Part shown: positions 34,261 to 43,057 of the stretch, piece by piece
How the letters are laid out: each line of letters starts with the position of its first letter
How positions within the stretch are numbered: the first letter of the stretch is position 1
Assembly (NCBI RefSeq): GCF_016902295.1
Contig: NZ_JACJLQ010000017.1
Location: forward strand, 1-64,000
DNA: 64,000 nucleotides
Source of the DNA: Bacteroides caecigallinarum
Lineage (GTDB): Bacteria; Bacteroidota; Bacteroidia; Bacteroidales; Bacteroidaceae
Reading direction: 5' to 3'
Translations under genes and position numbers: made by a program
The notes under the pieces: generated by a model
Told to the model about the DNA's origin: nothing
The model's input: the letters and a program-made list of their open reading frames with translations, nothing else
The model's database searches: none

Positions 34261-35310
34261 TTATTCCTTGTCTTTCAGAGCTGCGAAAATAAGACCTTCC
34301 AATTCTTCGGCGAGTTCTGGATTATCTTGTATGCAGACTTTGGCGGCATCACGTCCCTGGCCTAACTTAGTGTCGTTATAGCTGTACCATGAACCGCTTT
34401 TCTTGATGATACCCAACTCCGCTCCGAGGTCGATTATTTCACCGCTTCTTGAAATTCCTTCGCCGAACATTATATCGAATTCAGCTTTACGGAATGGAGG
34501 TGCCACCTTATTCTTTACAACTTTTACTCTAACCTGGTTACCTATCACGTCCTCACCGTCTTTTAGCTGTGTAGCGCGGCGGATGTCAAGTCTTACGGAT
34601 GCATAGAACTTAAGAGCGTTACCACCGGTAGTAGTTTCAGGATTGCCGAACATCACACCGATTTTTTCGCGCAACTGATTGATGAAGATACATGTAGTGT
34701 TGGTTTTGTTTATTGTAGATGTAAGTTTTCTCAAAGCCTGTGACATCAGTCGTGCCTGAAGACCTACGCGGTTATCACCCATGTCGCCTTCAATTTCTGC
34801 CTTAGGAGTAAGGGCTGCCACTGAGTCTATTACTATGATGTCGATAGCCGATGAGCGTATCAGCTGGTCGGCGATTTCGAGAGCCTGCTCACCGTTATCC
34901 GGTTGTGAGATAAGCAGGTTGTCGATGTCCACACCAAGTTTTGCGGCATAGAAACGGTCGAAAGCATGTTCTGCATCAATGAATGCTGCAATACCGCCTG
35001 CTTTCTGGGCTTCAGCAATGGCGTGTATTGCCAGAGTTGTCTTACCTGATGATTCAGGACCGTAGATTTCTATGATACGTCCTTTAGGATAACCTCCTAC
35101 GCCAAGTGCGGCGTTAAGTCCTATTGAACCACTTGGGATAACTTCAACCTCTTCCACATGGTCATCGCCCATTTTCATGATTGAACCTTTTCCGAAGTTC
35201 TTTTCTATCTTGTCCATGGCAGCTTGCAGTGCCTTCAGTTTTTCCGAGTTGTTTGGCTTCGAAGGGCTGTCAATGCCACCTTCAAATTCCAGTTCGTCTT
35301 TCTTTGCCAT
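34261..35310 (-). CDS. recA: RecA recombinase
   Basis: A 349-residue DNA-strand-exchange ATPase of recombination and the SOS response. The Walker [15 protein letters not shown], Walker [22 protein letters not shown]-binding loop [20 protein letters not shown] and the standard core are all present, and the length is normal. The acidic C-terminal tail is short. It is the last gene of a - strand operon after the dehydrogenase-like gene and bcp; bcp stops 25 bases before its start. I see no obvious SOS box in that gap. Confidence 0.99.
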   Translation of the reverse strand: MAKKDELEFEGGIDSPSKPNNSEKLKALQAAMDKIEKNFGKGSIMKMGDDHVEEVEVIPSGSIGLNAALGVGGYPKGRIIEIYGPESSGKTTLAIHAIAEAQKAGGIAAFIDAEHAFDRFYAAKLGVDIDNLLISQPDNGEQALEIADQLIRSSAIDIIVIDSVAALTPKAEIEGDMGDNRVGLQARLMSQALRKLTSTINKTNTTCIFINQLREKIGVMFGNPETTTGGNALKFYASVRLDIRRATQLKDGEDVIGNQVRVKVVKNKVAPPFRKAEFDIMFGEGISRSGEIIDLGAELGIIKKSGSWYSYNDTKLGQGRDAAKVCIQDNPELAEELEGLIFAALKDKE

Positions 35311-35335
35311 ATATGATTGAGTTTATATGTTGTTA

Positions 35336-35785
35336 TTATTTTAAAATCTGTGCTGCGTGGTCTTTTGTCTTCACCTCTTTAGGAGAAATGATTCTTTCTA
35401 TCACCCCTTCTTCGTTGATGATGAAGGTAGTACGGAAAGTTCCCATATATTTTCTTCCGTACATGCTTTTTTCACCCCAAACACCGAATTCCTGAACCAG
35501 TTTCTGTTCCGTATCGGCAATGATGGTGAATGGCAAACTGTTCTTTTCAATGAATTTCTGGTGCGACTTGGCATCCTGTATGCTTGCACCTATAATTTCG
35601 TATCCTGCATTTTGCAGAGTCTCGTAGTTGTCGCGCAGATTGCATGCCTGTGCAGTACATCCGCTGGTCATGTCTTTAGGATAGAAGTAAAGTACTACTT
35701 TCTTTCCTTTGTAATTGCTCAGGCGTATTTCTTCGCCTTTTTCGTTCAGTCCCAAAAAGTCGGGTGCCTTGTCTCCTACATTCAT
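35336..35785 (-). CDS. bcp: thiol peroxidase (Bcp/PrxQ type)
   Basis: A 149-residue thioredoxin-dependent peroxiredoxin reducing hydrogen and organic peroxides in the cytoplasm. The active site is MTSGCTAQACNLRD, with peroxidatic Cys and, five residues on, the resolving Cys, as in atypical two-Cys PrxQ enzymes. The conserved Arg in GTFRTTFIINEEG is present. It lies between the carboxynorspermidine synthase-like gene and recA on the same strand. Confidence 0.96.
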   Translation of the reverse strand: MNVGDKAPDFLGLNEKGEEIRLSNYKGKKVVLYFYPKDMTSGCTAQACNLRDNYETLQNAGYEIIGASIQDAKSHQKFIEKNSLPFTIIADTEQKLVQEFGVWGEKSMYGRKYMGTFRTTFIINEEGVIERIISPKEVKTKDHAAQILK

Positions 35786-35807
35786 AATATTAGTTTTTTT
35801 TATTTAG

Positions 35808-35889
35808 TTGACAAGTTTACAAGATGACAAGTTGACAAGGCTATCCTTCTGGATAGAAACCTTGTCAACTTGTAACTCTGTGACTTTGT
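35808..35889. repeat. intergenic hairpin element between bcp and the upstream dehydrogenase gene
   Basis: ACAAGTTGACAAGG (35827-35840) pairs perfectly with CCTTGTCAACTTGT (35860-35873); the loop itself folds (CTATCC/GGATAG). Flanking arms repeat GACAAG-type units at about nine-base spacing. It lies inside an operon and resembles the elements at 43658, 45054 and 60449 in design. Confidence 0.7.
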
Positions 35890-35898
35890 CATCTTATA

Positions 35899-37092
35899 TT
35901 AAAGTTCCAAATCTCCGTCGAACACTTCATGCCATGGCAATCCGTACATGTTCAATGCTTCCATGAATGGATCCGGATCGAATTCTTCCACGTTCCATAC
36001 TCCCGGACGTTTCCATAATCCTTTCAGGAACATCATGGCACCTATCATTGCCGGAACACCTGTAGTGTAGCTTACACCCTGCATACCGGTTTCCTTGTAA
36101 GCAGCCTGATGAGAACAGTTGTTGTAAACGTAGTATGTACGTTCCTTTCCGTCTTTCACACCGCGGATACGGCAACCGATAGAAGTTTCGCCTTCGTAGT
36201 TTTCGCCAAGATCCTGTGGGTTAGGCAATACGGCTTTCAGGAACTGCAATGGAACGATTTCCATTCCGTTGTAGTTGATAGGCTCGATGCTTGCCATGCC
36301 GATGTTCTGTATCACTCTCAGGTGAGTGAGATATTCCTGACCGAAAGTCATCCAGAAACGCGCGCGCTTGATAGTAGGGAAATTCTTTACCAATGATTCC
36401 AGTTCTTCGTGATAAAGCAGATATGAGTCACGCGGACCGATGTTAGGATAAGTCAGGTCCTTATGGAATTCCAGAGGTTTTGTGGTTACCCACTTTCCGT
36501 CTTCCCAGTAACGTCCGTTTTGGGTAATTTCGCGGATATTGATTTCAGGGTTGAAGTTTGTTGCAAAAGCCTTGTGGTGATTTCCTGCATTGCAGTCCAC
36601 TATGTCAAGGTAATGCATCTCGTCGAAATGGTGTTTGGCAGCGTATGCTGTATATACACCGCTCACTCCCGGGTCGAATCCGCATCCGAGGATTGCAGTC
36701 AGACCTGCATCTTCGAAACGTTTCTTGTAAGCCCATTGCCAGCTGTATTCGAAATGGGCCTCGTCTTTCGGCTCATAGTTGGCAGTATCAAGATAATTTA
36801 CTCCTGCCTGCAAGCAAGCTTCCATGATGGTAAGATCCTGATAAGGAAGAGCTACGTTAATAACGATTTCGGGTTTAAAACTGTTGAATAAAGCCACCAG
36901 TTCGGCCACATTGTCTGCATCTACCTTAGCGGTTTTGATGTTTGGGTTACCGATTGCCTTTACAATCGCGTCACATTTTGACTGGGTGCGGCTTGCTATC
37001 ATCACTTCTGTGAAAACTTCAGGATGCTGAGCCACCTTGTGTGCAACAACGGTACCTACACCGCCTGCACCGATAATCAATACTTTACTCAT
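35899..37092 (-). CDS. saccharopine dehydrogenase-family protein, probably carboxynorspermidine synthase
   Basis: A 397-residue cytoplasmic oxidoreductase. It has the N-terminal Rossmann motif VLIIGAGGVGTVVAHKVA, the family-specific LPYQDLTIMEACLQAGVNYLD, then GCGFDPGVSGVYTAYA and a catalytic domain ending in FDPDPFMEALNMYGLPWHEV. In gut Bacteroidetes this LYS9-like group is the carboxynorspermidine/carboxyspermidine dehydrogenase of polyamine synthesis, condensing aspartate semialdehyde with a diamine; that role is taken from the family. The partner decarboxylase is not in the window. It begins an operon with bcp and recA; a -7 box lies at 37146-37153. Confidence 0.88.
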   Translation of the reverse strand: MSKVLIIGAGGVGTVVAHKVAQHPEVFTEVMIASRTQSKCDAIVKAIGNPNIKTAKVDADNVAELVALFNSFKPEIVINVALPYQDLTIMEACLQAGVNYLDTANYEPKDEAHFEYSWQWAYKKRFEDAGLTAILGCGFDPGVSGVYTAYAAKHHFDEMHYLDIVDCNAGNHHKAFATNFNPEINIREITQNGRYWEDGKWVTTKPLEFHKDLTYPNIGPRDSYLLYHEELESLVKNFPTIKRARFWMTFGQEYLTHLRVIQNIGMASIEPINYNGMEIVPLQFLKAVLPNPQDLGENYEGETSIGCRIRGVKDGKERTYYVYNNCSHQAAYKETGMQGVSYTTGVPAMIGAMMFLKGLWKRPGVWNVEEFDPDPFMEALNMYGLPWHEVFDGDLEL

Positions 37093-37145
37093 TTAATATA
37101 TTAATGTGAAATTTTAATTCCCGGTAAACGTTACCGTTCAGTATG

Positions 37146-37153
37146 CAAAGATA
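37146..37153 (-). promoter_or_regulatory. candidate -7 box of the dehydrogenase-bcp-recA operon
   Basis: On the - strand TATCTTTG matches TAnnTTTG, 54 bases before the first gene's ATG at 37092. No good -33 TTTG at the usual distance. Confidence 0.45.
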
Positions 37154-37303
37154 AGACTTTTTTCAAAACTGCATGCAGTATTATCCAATTATCGCAATTT
37201 TTATATCAGAATAGAATAATCTATAATATCGTTTGCTACTTTTACATGAACAATCGATTATTGATTTTGTTATTTTAGATAGAAAATTTAGAGGAAAAAC
37301 AGT

Positions 37304-38089
37304 ATGAAGAAAACATTGATCAGTGCAGCTGCTTTTGCTGCTGTATTATTATCATCTTGTGGAACAGCAAGTAAATCAGTTGATATCTCTGGCGAATGGA
37401 ATGTCGTATCAGTAGAAGGTAAAGAGGTGACCGGAAATCCTTATATAGGTTTTGATATGGAAAACGGCCGTTTGTATGGCAATGCAGGATGTAACAGAAT
37501 AATGGGTGGGGTAGAAATCGATTCAGTAAATCCCGGTCATATAGGCCTCACAAATATTGGCACTACACGTATGATGTGTCCGGATATGGAGACAGAACAG
37601 AAAGTTCTTGAAGCATTGAACGAAGTTGCCGGCTATAAGGCATCGGCTACAGGGGTTGAGCTTACGGATAAAGACGGCAAAGTTCTTATGTCACTCGAGA
37701 AAAGAGAAGCTCCTGCCGTATCAATAAATGATATTAACGGCGAATGGACTATCTCAAAAGTAGATGGTGTGGAAATTGAAGTTGCCGACAAGACTCCGTT
37801 CCTTTCATTCAATGTCGCTGATAATGCCGTCCACGGAAATGGCGGATGCAACATCATCAACGGTTCATTCTCGCAGGAGGAAGGAAATGCTTCATCTTTG
37901 AAGTTTGGCCAGATGATAAGTACAATGATGGCTGGTCCAGGAATGGAAACAGAAGGTAAGGTTCTTGAGGCAATGAACAAGGTAGCTTCATTCGTAGTGA
38001 ACGAAGACGGAACTTTGTCGCTTATGGATGCCGGAAATAATGAAGTCTTACTTCTGGTTAGAAATACAGGAAAAACATTGAGCGAATAA
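37304..38089 (+). CDS. lipoprotein with two META (HslJ-like) domains
   Basis: A 261-residue lipoprotein with lipobox LSSC (Cys near residue 19). Two META domains follow: about 27-130 (ISGEWNVVSVEGKEV, GNAGCNRIMGG, TRMMCPDMETEQKVLEALNEV) and about 142-255 (INGEWTISKVDGVEIEV, GNGGCNIINGS, STMMAGPGMETEGKVLEAMNKV). The repeats align well, but the second has Ala in place of the Cys in MMCPDM. META proteins of enteric bacteria are associated with heat-shock or novobiocin response; the role in Bacteroidales is unknown. It is a single-gene unit followed by a strong hairpin. Confidence 0.88.
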   Translation: MKKTLISAAAFAAVLLSSCGTASKSVDISGEWNVVSVEGKEVTGNPYIGFDMENGRLYGNAGCNRIMGGVEIDSVNPGHIGLTNIGTTRMMCPDMETEQKVLEALNEVAGYKASATGVELTDKDGKVLMSLEKREAPAVSINDINGEWTISKVDGVEIEVADKTPFLSFNVADNAVHGNGGCNIINGSFSQEEGNASSLKFGQMISTMMAGPGMETEGKVLEAMNKVASFVVNEDGTLSLMDAGNNEVLLLVRNTGKTLSE

Positions 38090-38118
38090 GTCAATTTCAA
38101 ATGCTGAAAAGCCTTGAA

Positions 38119-38186
38119 AAAAAACACGGGCACGTTTAGGTTAAAACACGGGCATGTTTTAATGAAAACATGCCCGTGTTTTATTT
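38119..38186 (+). terminator. terminator after the META lipoprotein, with duplicated left arm
   Basis: AAAACACGGGCATGTTTT (38143-38160) pairs perfectly with AAAACATGCCCGTGTTTT (38165-38182) across an AATG loop. A second near-copy of the left arm (AAAACACGGGCACGTTT, about 38121-38137) lies just upstream, so the right arm can pair with either copy. The hairpin also lies just beyond the AraC remnant on the opposite strand. Confidence 0.85.
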
Positions 38187-38214
38187 TGGGTATTTGGAAT
38201 AGAAAAAATCATTA

Positions 38215-38727
38215 TTATCCCTTATTCCTTTTCTTATATTGAGATGGAGTCTCGCTTGTGATTTTGAAGAAAGTTTTCGAGAAATGATACTGGTCGTAGA
38301 AGCCAAGCTCACAGGCTATTTCCTTAATTTTCATATCAGAGAAATCAAGCATCTGGCATGCCTTCTGTATCTTCAGTTGGTTGAAATAATTCAACGGACT
38401 GTGTCCGGTTTTCTTAAGGAAAATCTGTCCGAAGTGTGATGGAGAATAATTTACATTACCTGCAATGTCTTCAAGTGATAGTCTTTTATCAAGATTACTT
38501 CTCATATAGTTGATAGCTTCCTGTACTACATCACCTTTTTTAGATTTGTTGACTTCTCTATATTGTTGGATAAATTTAAATGAAGCTATGAAATGCCACA
38601 GGCATAATGTTACGTATTCCAAATTTTCGGAACTGTAGCCCATCTCCAGGTTTCTGTACAGAAAATATCTTATATCATAAAACGTGTTAACATAGAGTTC
38701 TTTATGGGTATATTTGCATTTTATCGT
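38215..38727 (-). pseudogene. AraC-family regulator, 5'-truncated
   Basis: The first ATG in frame (38643) gives only 142 residues: the C-terminal DNA-binding half of an AraC regulator, with two helix-turn-helix motifs (LSLEDIAGNVNYSPSHFGQIF and KIKEIACELGFYDQYHFSKTF, each described by its core) and the TPSQYKKR ending. The frame stays open and protein-like upstream of that ATG (HKELYVNTFYDIRYFL, then RNLEMGYSSEN) to a stop at 38728-38730, giving about 170 codons without a start. Full-length relatives have about 290 residues with an N-terminal sensor domain. The break coincides with the palindromes of the neighbouring ATPase promoter. A short functional DNA-binding protein from 38643 cannot be excluded. 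Confidence 0.65.
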
Positions 38728-38779
38728 TTATAATCGATAAAATATTTTTTTTTACAATTCTATCGATTATAAACGATAA
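38721..38779. promoter_or_regulatory. paired TATCG-N8-CGATA operators before the ATPase gene
   Basis: TATCG-TTTATAAT-CGATA (38722-38739) and TATCG-ATTATAAA-CGATA (38761-38778) are perfect reverse complements of each other (19 bp including a flanking base), 39 bp apart start to start. The second lies just upstream of the ATPase -7 box (38785-38792), in the -33 region, the right place for repression. The layout copies the E. coli HipB operator TATCC-N8-GGATA with one changed pair. Confidence 0.7.
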
Positions 38780-38784
38780 TTTTT

Positions 38785-38792
38785 TATTTTTG
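38785..38792 (+). promoter_or_regulatory. candidate -7 box of the DUF4143 ATPase gene
   Basis: TATTTTTG matches TAnnTTTG, 23 bases before the ATG at 38816 and 6 bases after the second palindrome. Confidence 0.5.
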
Positions 38793-38815
38793 TATTTGTT
38801 ATAAAACAACGAGAT

Positions 38816-40030
38816 ATGGAAATAATAATAAGACAGATGTATCTGGATAAGATAGAAAAGTATCTTGATAATGATTATATAATAGTTTTGACTGGGCAGA
38901 GACGTGTAGGTAAAAGCTATACGTTAAAGATGTTGCGTGATATTAAAAGCAGGGATTTGAATAATAACATTATCTATATTGATAAGGAAAAGAAGGATTT
39001 TGATTATATCAATACTTATAAAGACTTGAATGACTACATTGATAAACATTATCGGAAAGGTATGATGAATTATATTCTTGTAGATGAAATTCAAGATATA
39101 GAAGGGTTTGAACGTACAGTAAGGAGTTATCGTACTGAACCTGACGCGAGAGTTGTTATTACCGGAAGTAACGCGAAAATGTTAAGTAATGAACTTAGTA
39201 CAATAATCGGTGGCAGATATAAGGAAATATATATTCAGTCTCTTAGTTATAAAGAGTTTTTATTGTTTCATAATTTATATGATAGTGACGATTCATTGGC
39301 AAAATATATTCAATTTGGAGGTCTTCCAGGTTTGGCCAAAATAGGACTGGATGAGGATGATGCGGTAGAGTACCAGAAAGATGTATTTAATACCGTACTA
39401 TTGAAGGATGTAATTTTCCGTAACAAAATTCGTAATATTGTATTCCTTGAAAATCTTACCAATTTCATCGCTGACAATATAGGAAAATTGATTTCTGCGA
39501 ATAATATCTCCAAATATATGAAATTACAAGGCGATAAGATTTCCTCTGATACAGTGATAAACTATGCGAAATATCTGGAAGATGCTTATATAATACATAA
39601 AGTAAATAGATATGATATTCATGGCAAACGGATATTTGAAAGTAATGATAAATTCTATTTCGAAGATAATGGTATTCGTAACGCAATTGTCGGGGGAACA
39701 AGAGAGGGAGACATTGAAAAAGTCATTGAAAATATAATTTACCAGCATTTGGTAAGAATGGGGTATGATGTGACTGTGGGTCAATTACAAGCAGGTGAAA
39801 TTGATTTTGTCTGTACAAAAAAAGCTGGAATGAAACGAGTATATATTCAAGCGTCGTATGTCATATATGATGAAATAACAAGAAAACGTGAGTTTGGAAA
39901 CCTTAGAGATATAAATGATAATTACCCTAAATATGTTATATCCATGACACCGTTACTCTCGCAAAATGATGATAATGGCATTACTCATCTTCATTTAAGG
40001 AAATTCTTGATGATGGATAGCATTGAATAG
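38816..40030 (+). CDS. AAA ATPase with DUF4143 domain
   Basis: A 404-residue protein of the archaeal-ATPase-like AAA_14/DUF4143 group. Walker A is GQRRVGKSYTLKML (about 27-40); Walker B is YILVDEIQDIEGF, followed by VVITGSNAKMLS. The C-terminal DUF4143 part (about 200-400) contains GEIDFVCTKK and YIQASY, resembling a decayed restriction-endonuclease-like fold. Function is unknown; family members are common, mobile and patchy in Bacteroidetes. The gene is more AT-rich than its neighbours and sits between a truncated AraC gene and nadD. Two HipB-like operators cover its promoter, but no helix-turn-helix gene is adjacent. Confidence 0.88.
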   Translation: MEIIIRQMYLDKIEKYLDNDYIIVLTGQRRVGKSYTLKMLRDIKSRDLNNNIIYIDKEKKDFDYINTYKDLNDYIDKHYRKGMMNYILVDEIQDIEGFERTVRSYRTEPDARVVITGSNAKMLSNELSTIIGGRYKEIYIQSLSYKEFLLFHNLYDSDDSLAKYIQFGGLPGLAKIGLDEDDAVEYQKDVFNTVLLKDVIFRNKIRNIVFLENLTNFIADNIGKLISANNISKYMKLQGDKISSDTVINYAKYLEDAYIIHKVNRYDIHGKRIFESNDKFYFEDNGIRNAIVGGTREGDIEKVIENIIYQHLVRMGYDVTVGQLQAGEIDFVCTKKAGMKRVYIQASYVIYDEITRKREFGNLRDINDNYPKYVISMTPLLSQNDDNGITHLHLRKFLMMDSIE

Positions 40031-40049
40031 CTGTTCGTTTTTTTGTTAC

Positions 40050-40634
40050 TCATTTATATAGTCCCTCATTATTTATAATCTTATATACCGCTGGATGCAA
40101 AAAATACCGTACGTCTTTCCCTTGCGATATACTTTCGCGGATAAATGTTGAACTTACCTCTATTAAAGGACTGTCAATAGCTTCTACGTTCTGAGGTAAT
40201 GAATCCGGTATTTCATATCCGAGTCGTGGATAGACCAGTACATGAAATTTTGATATGATTGCTTCAGGAGATTTCCAGCGGTCGAAAGCAGCCCAGTTGT
40301 CGGCTCCTATTATAAGATAAAACTCCCTGTCAGGATATGTCTCTGACAGTTTGTTGAGTGTTGTGACTGTATATGATGGTTTTGGAAGATTGAATTCAAA
40401 ATCGGAAGCATAGAATTTAGGATAGCCTTTTGTGGCTTCTTGTACCAATCTCAGACGTATGCTGTCGTCAAGCAGTGACTGGTTCTGTTTGAACGGGTTC
40501 TGTGGAGAGACTAAGAACCATAATTCGTCAACATATCCGTTTTCGCACAGATAATTGCCCAATGCCAGGTGCCCGATATGTATAGGGTTAAATGAGCCTC
40601 CGAAAATGCCTGTTCTTAACTTTTTTTCTTCCAT
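40050..40634 (-). CDS. nadD: nicotinate-nucleotide adenylyltransferase
   Basis: A 194-residue cytoplasmic enzyme adenylating nicotinate mononucleotide to deamido-NAD in NAD synthesis. Nucleotidyltransferase motif [18 protein letters not shown] is at the N-terminus, [15 protein letters not shown] is mid-protein and the C-terminal motif [12 protein letters not shown] is present. The length is normal. Its start overlaps the end of the small membrane protein gene by 19 bases, in a - strand operon yicC-gmk-small protein-nadD. Confidence 0.97.
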   Translation of the reverse strand: MEEKKLRTGIFGGSFNPIHIGHLALGNYLCENGYVDELWFLVSPQNPFKQNQSLLDDSIRLRLVQEATKGYPKFYASDFEFNLPKPSYTVTTLNKLSETYPDREFYLIIGADNWAAFDRWKSPEAIISKFHVLVYPRLGYEIPDSLPQNVEAIDSPLIEVSSTFIRESISQGKDVRYFLHPAVYKIINNEGLYK

Positions 40635-40798
40635 AATCTATAGTTGACTATCTGCCATGCTGCTACCAGTATCATGGCTGTAGCTATGATATATTCTTCT
40701 TTTGCCATTGCCACAATGCCTACAGCCAAAGCGGCGAAACCGATGACGATTGTAAGAATCATCATCAGTCTCATTATCTTTTTGGGATTTCTTGCCAT
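40616..40798 (-). CDS. small two-helix membrane protein between gmk and nadD
   Basis: A 60-residue protein with a basic start ([10 protein letters not shown]), two hydrophobic segments (about 11-31 and 36-52) and a basic tail (RLWKKKS). It starts one base after the gmk stop and overlaps nadD by 19 bases, tight packing that supports it being translated. I believe a similar small membrane protein occurs at this place in other Bacteroides, but I could not check. Function unknown. Confidence 0.75.
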   Translation of the reverse strand: MARNPKKIMRLMMILTIVIGFAALAVGIVAMAKEEYIIATAMILVAAWQIVNYRLWKKKS

Positions 40799-40799
40799 A

Positions 40800-41363
40800 T
40801 TATTTTTTCAGGAAATTACTGATTGTTTCAAGTGCTTCCGCCTGTGCTTTTTCGAGTTCATCGTTTATAATTACTACGTCGAACTTGTCGGCATAGCCTA
40901 ACTCGAATTCTGCTTTTGCTATACGGCTTTCTATCACTTCAGGTGTGTCTGTGCCGCGTCCGTTCAGGCGCTTGCGAAGTTCTTCTACAGATGGGGGCTG
41001 TATGAATACAGATAATGCACGCTCACCATAGAATTTTTTGATGTTGCATCCGCCTACAACATCAACGTCGAATATCACATTCTGTCCCTCTGAAAGTTGT
41101 TTTTCTACCTGTGATTTCAGTGTTCCGTAGAAACGGTCTTTATACACTTCCTCGTATTCAAGGAATTCTCCGTTGGCTATTTTCTGTCTGAACTCGTCAG
41201 GGGTAAGAAAGAAATATTCCACTCCGTTCTGTTCTGTGCCGCGTGGTGGACGGCTTGTGGCAGATATTGAAAACGCCAAATTAAGGTTTTGTTTCAGCAG
41301 ATAGTTTATTATTGTCGATTTTCCGGAACCTGACGGGGCTGAAAAGATTATTAGTTTTCCCAT
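40800..41363 (-). CDS. gmk: guanylate kinase
   Basis: A 187-residue kinase phosphorylating GMP to GDP. P-loop SAPSGSGKSTIINYLL, GMP-binding SATSRPPRGTEQNGVEYFF and the lid region RLNGRGTDTPEVIESRIAKA are all present. It starts two bases before the yicC stop region, so translation is probably coupled. Confidence 0.98.
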   Translation of the reverse strand: MGKLIIFSAPSGSGKSTIINYLLKQNLNLAFSISATSRPPRGTEQNGVEYFFLTPDEFRQKIANGEFLEYEEVYKDRFYGTLKSQVEKQLSEGQNVIFDVDVVGGCNIKKFYGERALSVFIQPPSVEELRKRLNGRGTDTPEVIESRIAKAEFELGYADKFDVVIINDELEKAQAEALETISNFLKK

Positions 41364-41365
41364 TT

Positions 41366-42241
41366 TTACATTACGTTTAATACTTGTTCTTTGATTTGTT
41401 CCAGCTCATCTTTCATCTGGACTACAATGTTCTGCATTTCCGCGTGGTTGGACTTACTGCCTGTAGTGTTGATTTCTCGTCCCATTTCCTGGGCAATGAA
41501 ACCAAGCTTTTTGCCCTGTCCGTGTCCTCCGGCCATCGTTTCGCGGAAATATTTCAGATGGTTCGTCAGACGTTGTTTTTCTTCGTTTATATCGAGCTTT
41601 TCGATATAATATATCAGTTCCTGTTCCAGGCGGTTCTTGTCGTAGTCCACACTGATGGTCTTTTCGAGTGCATCTGTGATTTTTTCTCTGATACGTGCCA
41701 CTCTTTCTTTTTCGTATGGCTCTATTGATGCAAGCAGACGCTCTATGTTATCAATTTTCTCGGTGAATTTCTTTTCCAGTGCGGCTCCTTCCTGTTTGCG
41801 GAAGTTTACAAGAGCGTTTATTGCTTCTTCGACAGCTCCTCTTGCCACTTCCCATTCTTCGTCTTCAAGTACCTGTATATCAACTTTGGTCAAAACGTCC
41901 GGCATACGGAGAAGAGTCGCAAACCAGTCGGATGGTAAAGGAATATTGCAAGTTTCGGATATATTTTTGATTTGTGTGTAATAATTTTGGAGTAAGGCGG
42001 CATTTATAGGGGTTGCCGCGTCTGAGGCTTCTTTTTCAATCCACAGACTAAAGTCAACTTTACCGCGTTCCAGACTTTTGGAAATCATGTTTCTGATTTC
42101 CATCTCTTTTTCTCTGTACAGAGGGGCTATTCTGGCAGATATGTCGAGTGCCTTGCTGTTTAGTGATTTTATTTCTACGATAATTTTCTTATCGTTGTAA
42201 GTAACGGTTGATTTACCGTAACCGGTCATTGATTGTATCAT
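41366..42241 (-). CDS. YicC-family endoribonuclease-like protein
   Basis: A 291-residue protein with the full YicC pattern: MIQSMTGYGKST at the start, KSLNSKALDIS, and the C-terminal FIAQEMGREINTTGSKSN. E. coli YicC has been linked to RNA turnover and stationary-phase survival. It is the first gene of the - strand operon with gmk and nadD. A -7 box lies at 42261-42268. Confidence 0.95.
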   Translation of the reverse strand: MIQSMTGYGKSTVTYNDKKIIVEIKSLNSKALDISARIAPLYREKEMEIRNMISKSLERGKVDFSLWIEKEASDAATPINAALLQNYYTQIKNISETCNIPLPSDWFATLLRMPDVLTKVDIQVLEDEEWEVARGAVEEAINALVNFRKQEGAALEKKFTEKIDNIERLLASIEPYEKERVARIREKITDALEKTISVDYDKNRLEQELIYYIEKLDINEEKQRLTNHLKYFRETMAGGHGQGKKLGFIAQEMGREINTTGSKSNHAEMQNIVVQMKDELEQIKEQVLNVM

Positions 42242-42260
42242 AACAAATTCTATTTTTCTG

Positions 42261-42268
42261 CAAAAGTA
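42261..42268 (-). promoter_or_regulatory. candidate -7 box of the yicC-gmk-nadD operon
   Basis: On the - strand TACTTTTG matches TAnnTTTG, about 20 bases before the yicC ATG, giving a very short leader. Confidence 0.45.
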
Positions 42269-42312
42269 AGGAAAAGTGAGGAATTTTTAGAAAGAGAGTT
42301 GGATAAAAAGTG

Positions 42313-42320
42313 TATATTTG
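42313..42320 (+). promoter_or_regulatory. candidate -7 box of the tsaB operon
   Basis: TATATTTG matches TAnnTTTG, 27 bases before the tsaB ATG at 42348. The divergent yicC box lies 45 bases away. Confidence 0.5.
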
Positions 42321-42347
42321 CAGACAATAATGTATTAAAAGTAAACT

Positions 42348-43037
42348 ATGTCGTGCATTTTACATATTGAAACATCTACAGAAGTATGTTCCGTATCTGT
42401 AAGTCAGGACGGAGCTTCTATTTTTACTAAAGAAGATTTTAACGGTCCGTCGCATGCTACTGTACTCGGAGTATATGTTGACGAGGCTTTGTCGTTTGTT
42501 GATAATCATGCTATTCCGCTTGATGCTGTTGCCGTGAGCTGCGGACCTGGCTCATATACGGGATTACGTATTGGCGTATCTATGGCCAAGGGTATCTGCT
42601 ATGGAAGAAATATTCCTCTTATAGGAATACCTACTCCTCAGATTATGTGTGTGCCTGTGTTGCTGAATAATGATTTGCCTGATGATGCTCTGTTATGTCC
42701 GATGATTGATGCGCGTCGTATGGAAGTTTATGCGGCAATATACGACCGTTCTCTTAAAGCATGTCGTGAGATAGGTGCCGACATAATTGATGAAAACTCT
42801 TATAAGGAATTTCTTGACGAACATCCGGTCTATTTCTTCGGAAACGGTGCGGCAAAGTGCCGTGATAAGATAACACATCCTAATGCTCATTTTATTGATG
42901 ATGTTTATCCTTTGGCAAAATGGATGTTCCCATTGGCCGAAAAGGCTGTGGCTGTTGAAGATTATAAGGATGTTGCGTATTTTGAACCTTTCTATCTGAA
43001 AGAGTTTGTCGCATCTACTCCTAAAAAATTGCTTTGA
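42348..43037 (+). CDS. tsaB: tRNA threonylcarbamoyladenosine biosynthesis protein TsaB
   Basis: A 229-residue ASKHA-fold protein that forms a heterodimer with TsaD for the t6A37 modification of ANN-decoding tRNAs. It has ILHIETSTEVCSVSVSQDG at the start, the HATVLG segment, and VSCGPGSYTGLRIGVSMAKG with the conserved glycines. The length is typical. It opens a long + strand gene series; the next start is 20 bases after its stop. Confidence 0.96.
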   Translation: MSCILHIETSTEVCSVSVSQDGASIFTKEDFNGPSHATVLGVYVDEALSFVDNHAIPLDAVAVSCGPGSYTGLRIGVSMAKGICYGRNIPLIGIPTPQIMCVPVLLNNDLPDDALLCPMIDARRMEVYAAIYDRSLKACREIGADIIDENSYKEFLDEHPVYFFGNGAAKCRDKITHPNAHFIDDVYPLAKWMFPLAEKAVAVEDYKDVAYFEPFYLKEFVASTPKKLL

Positions 43038-43057
43038 TAATATTTAATTGGAAATAT

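Noticed and set aside
35357-35827. 156-codon + strand frame
   Set aside because: Antisense to bcp and continuing into the intergenic hairpin; an artefact of the opposite strand.
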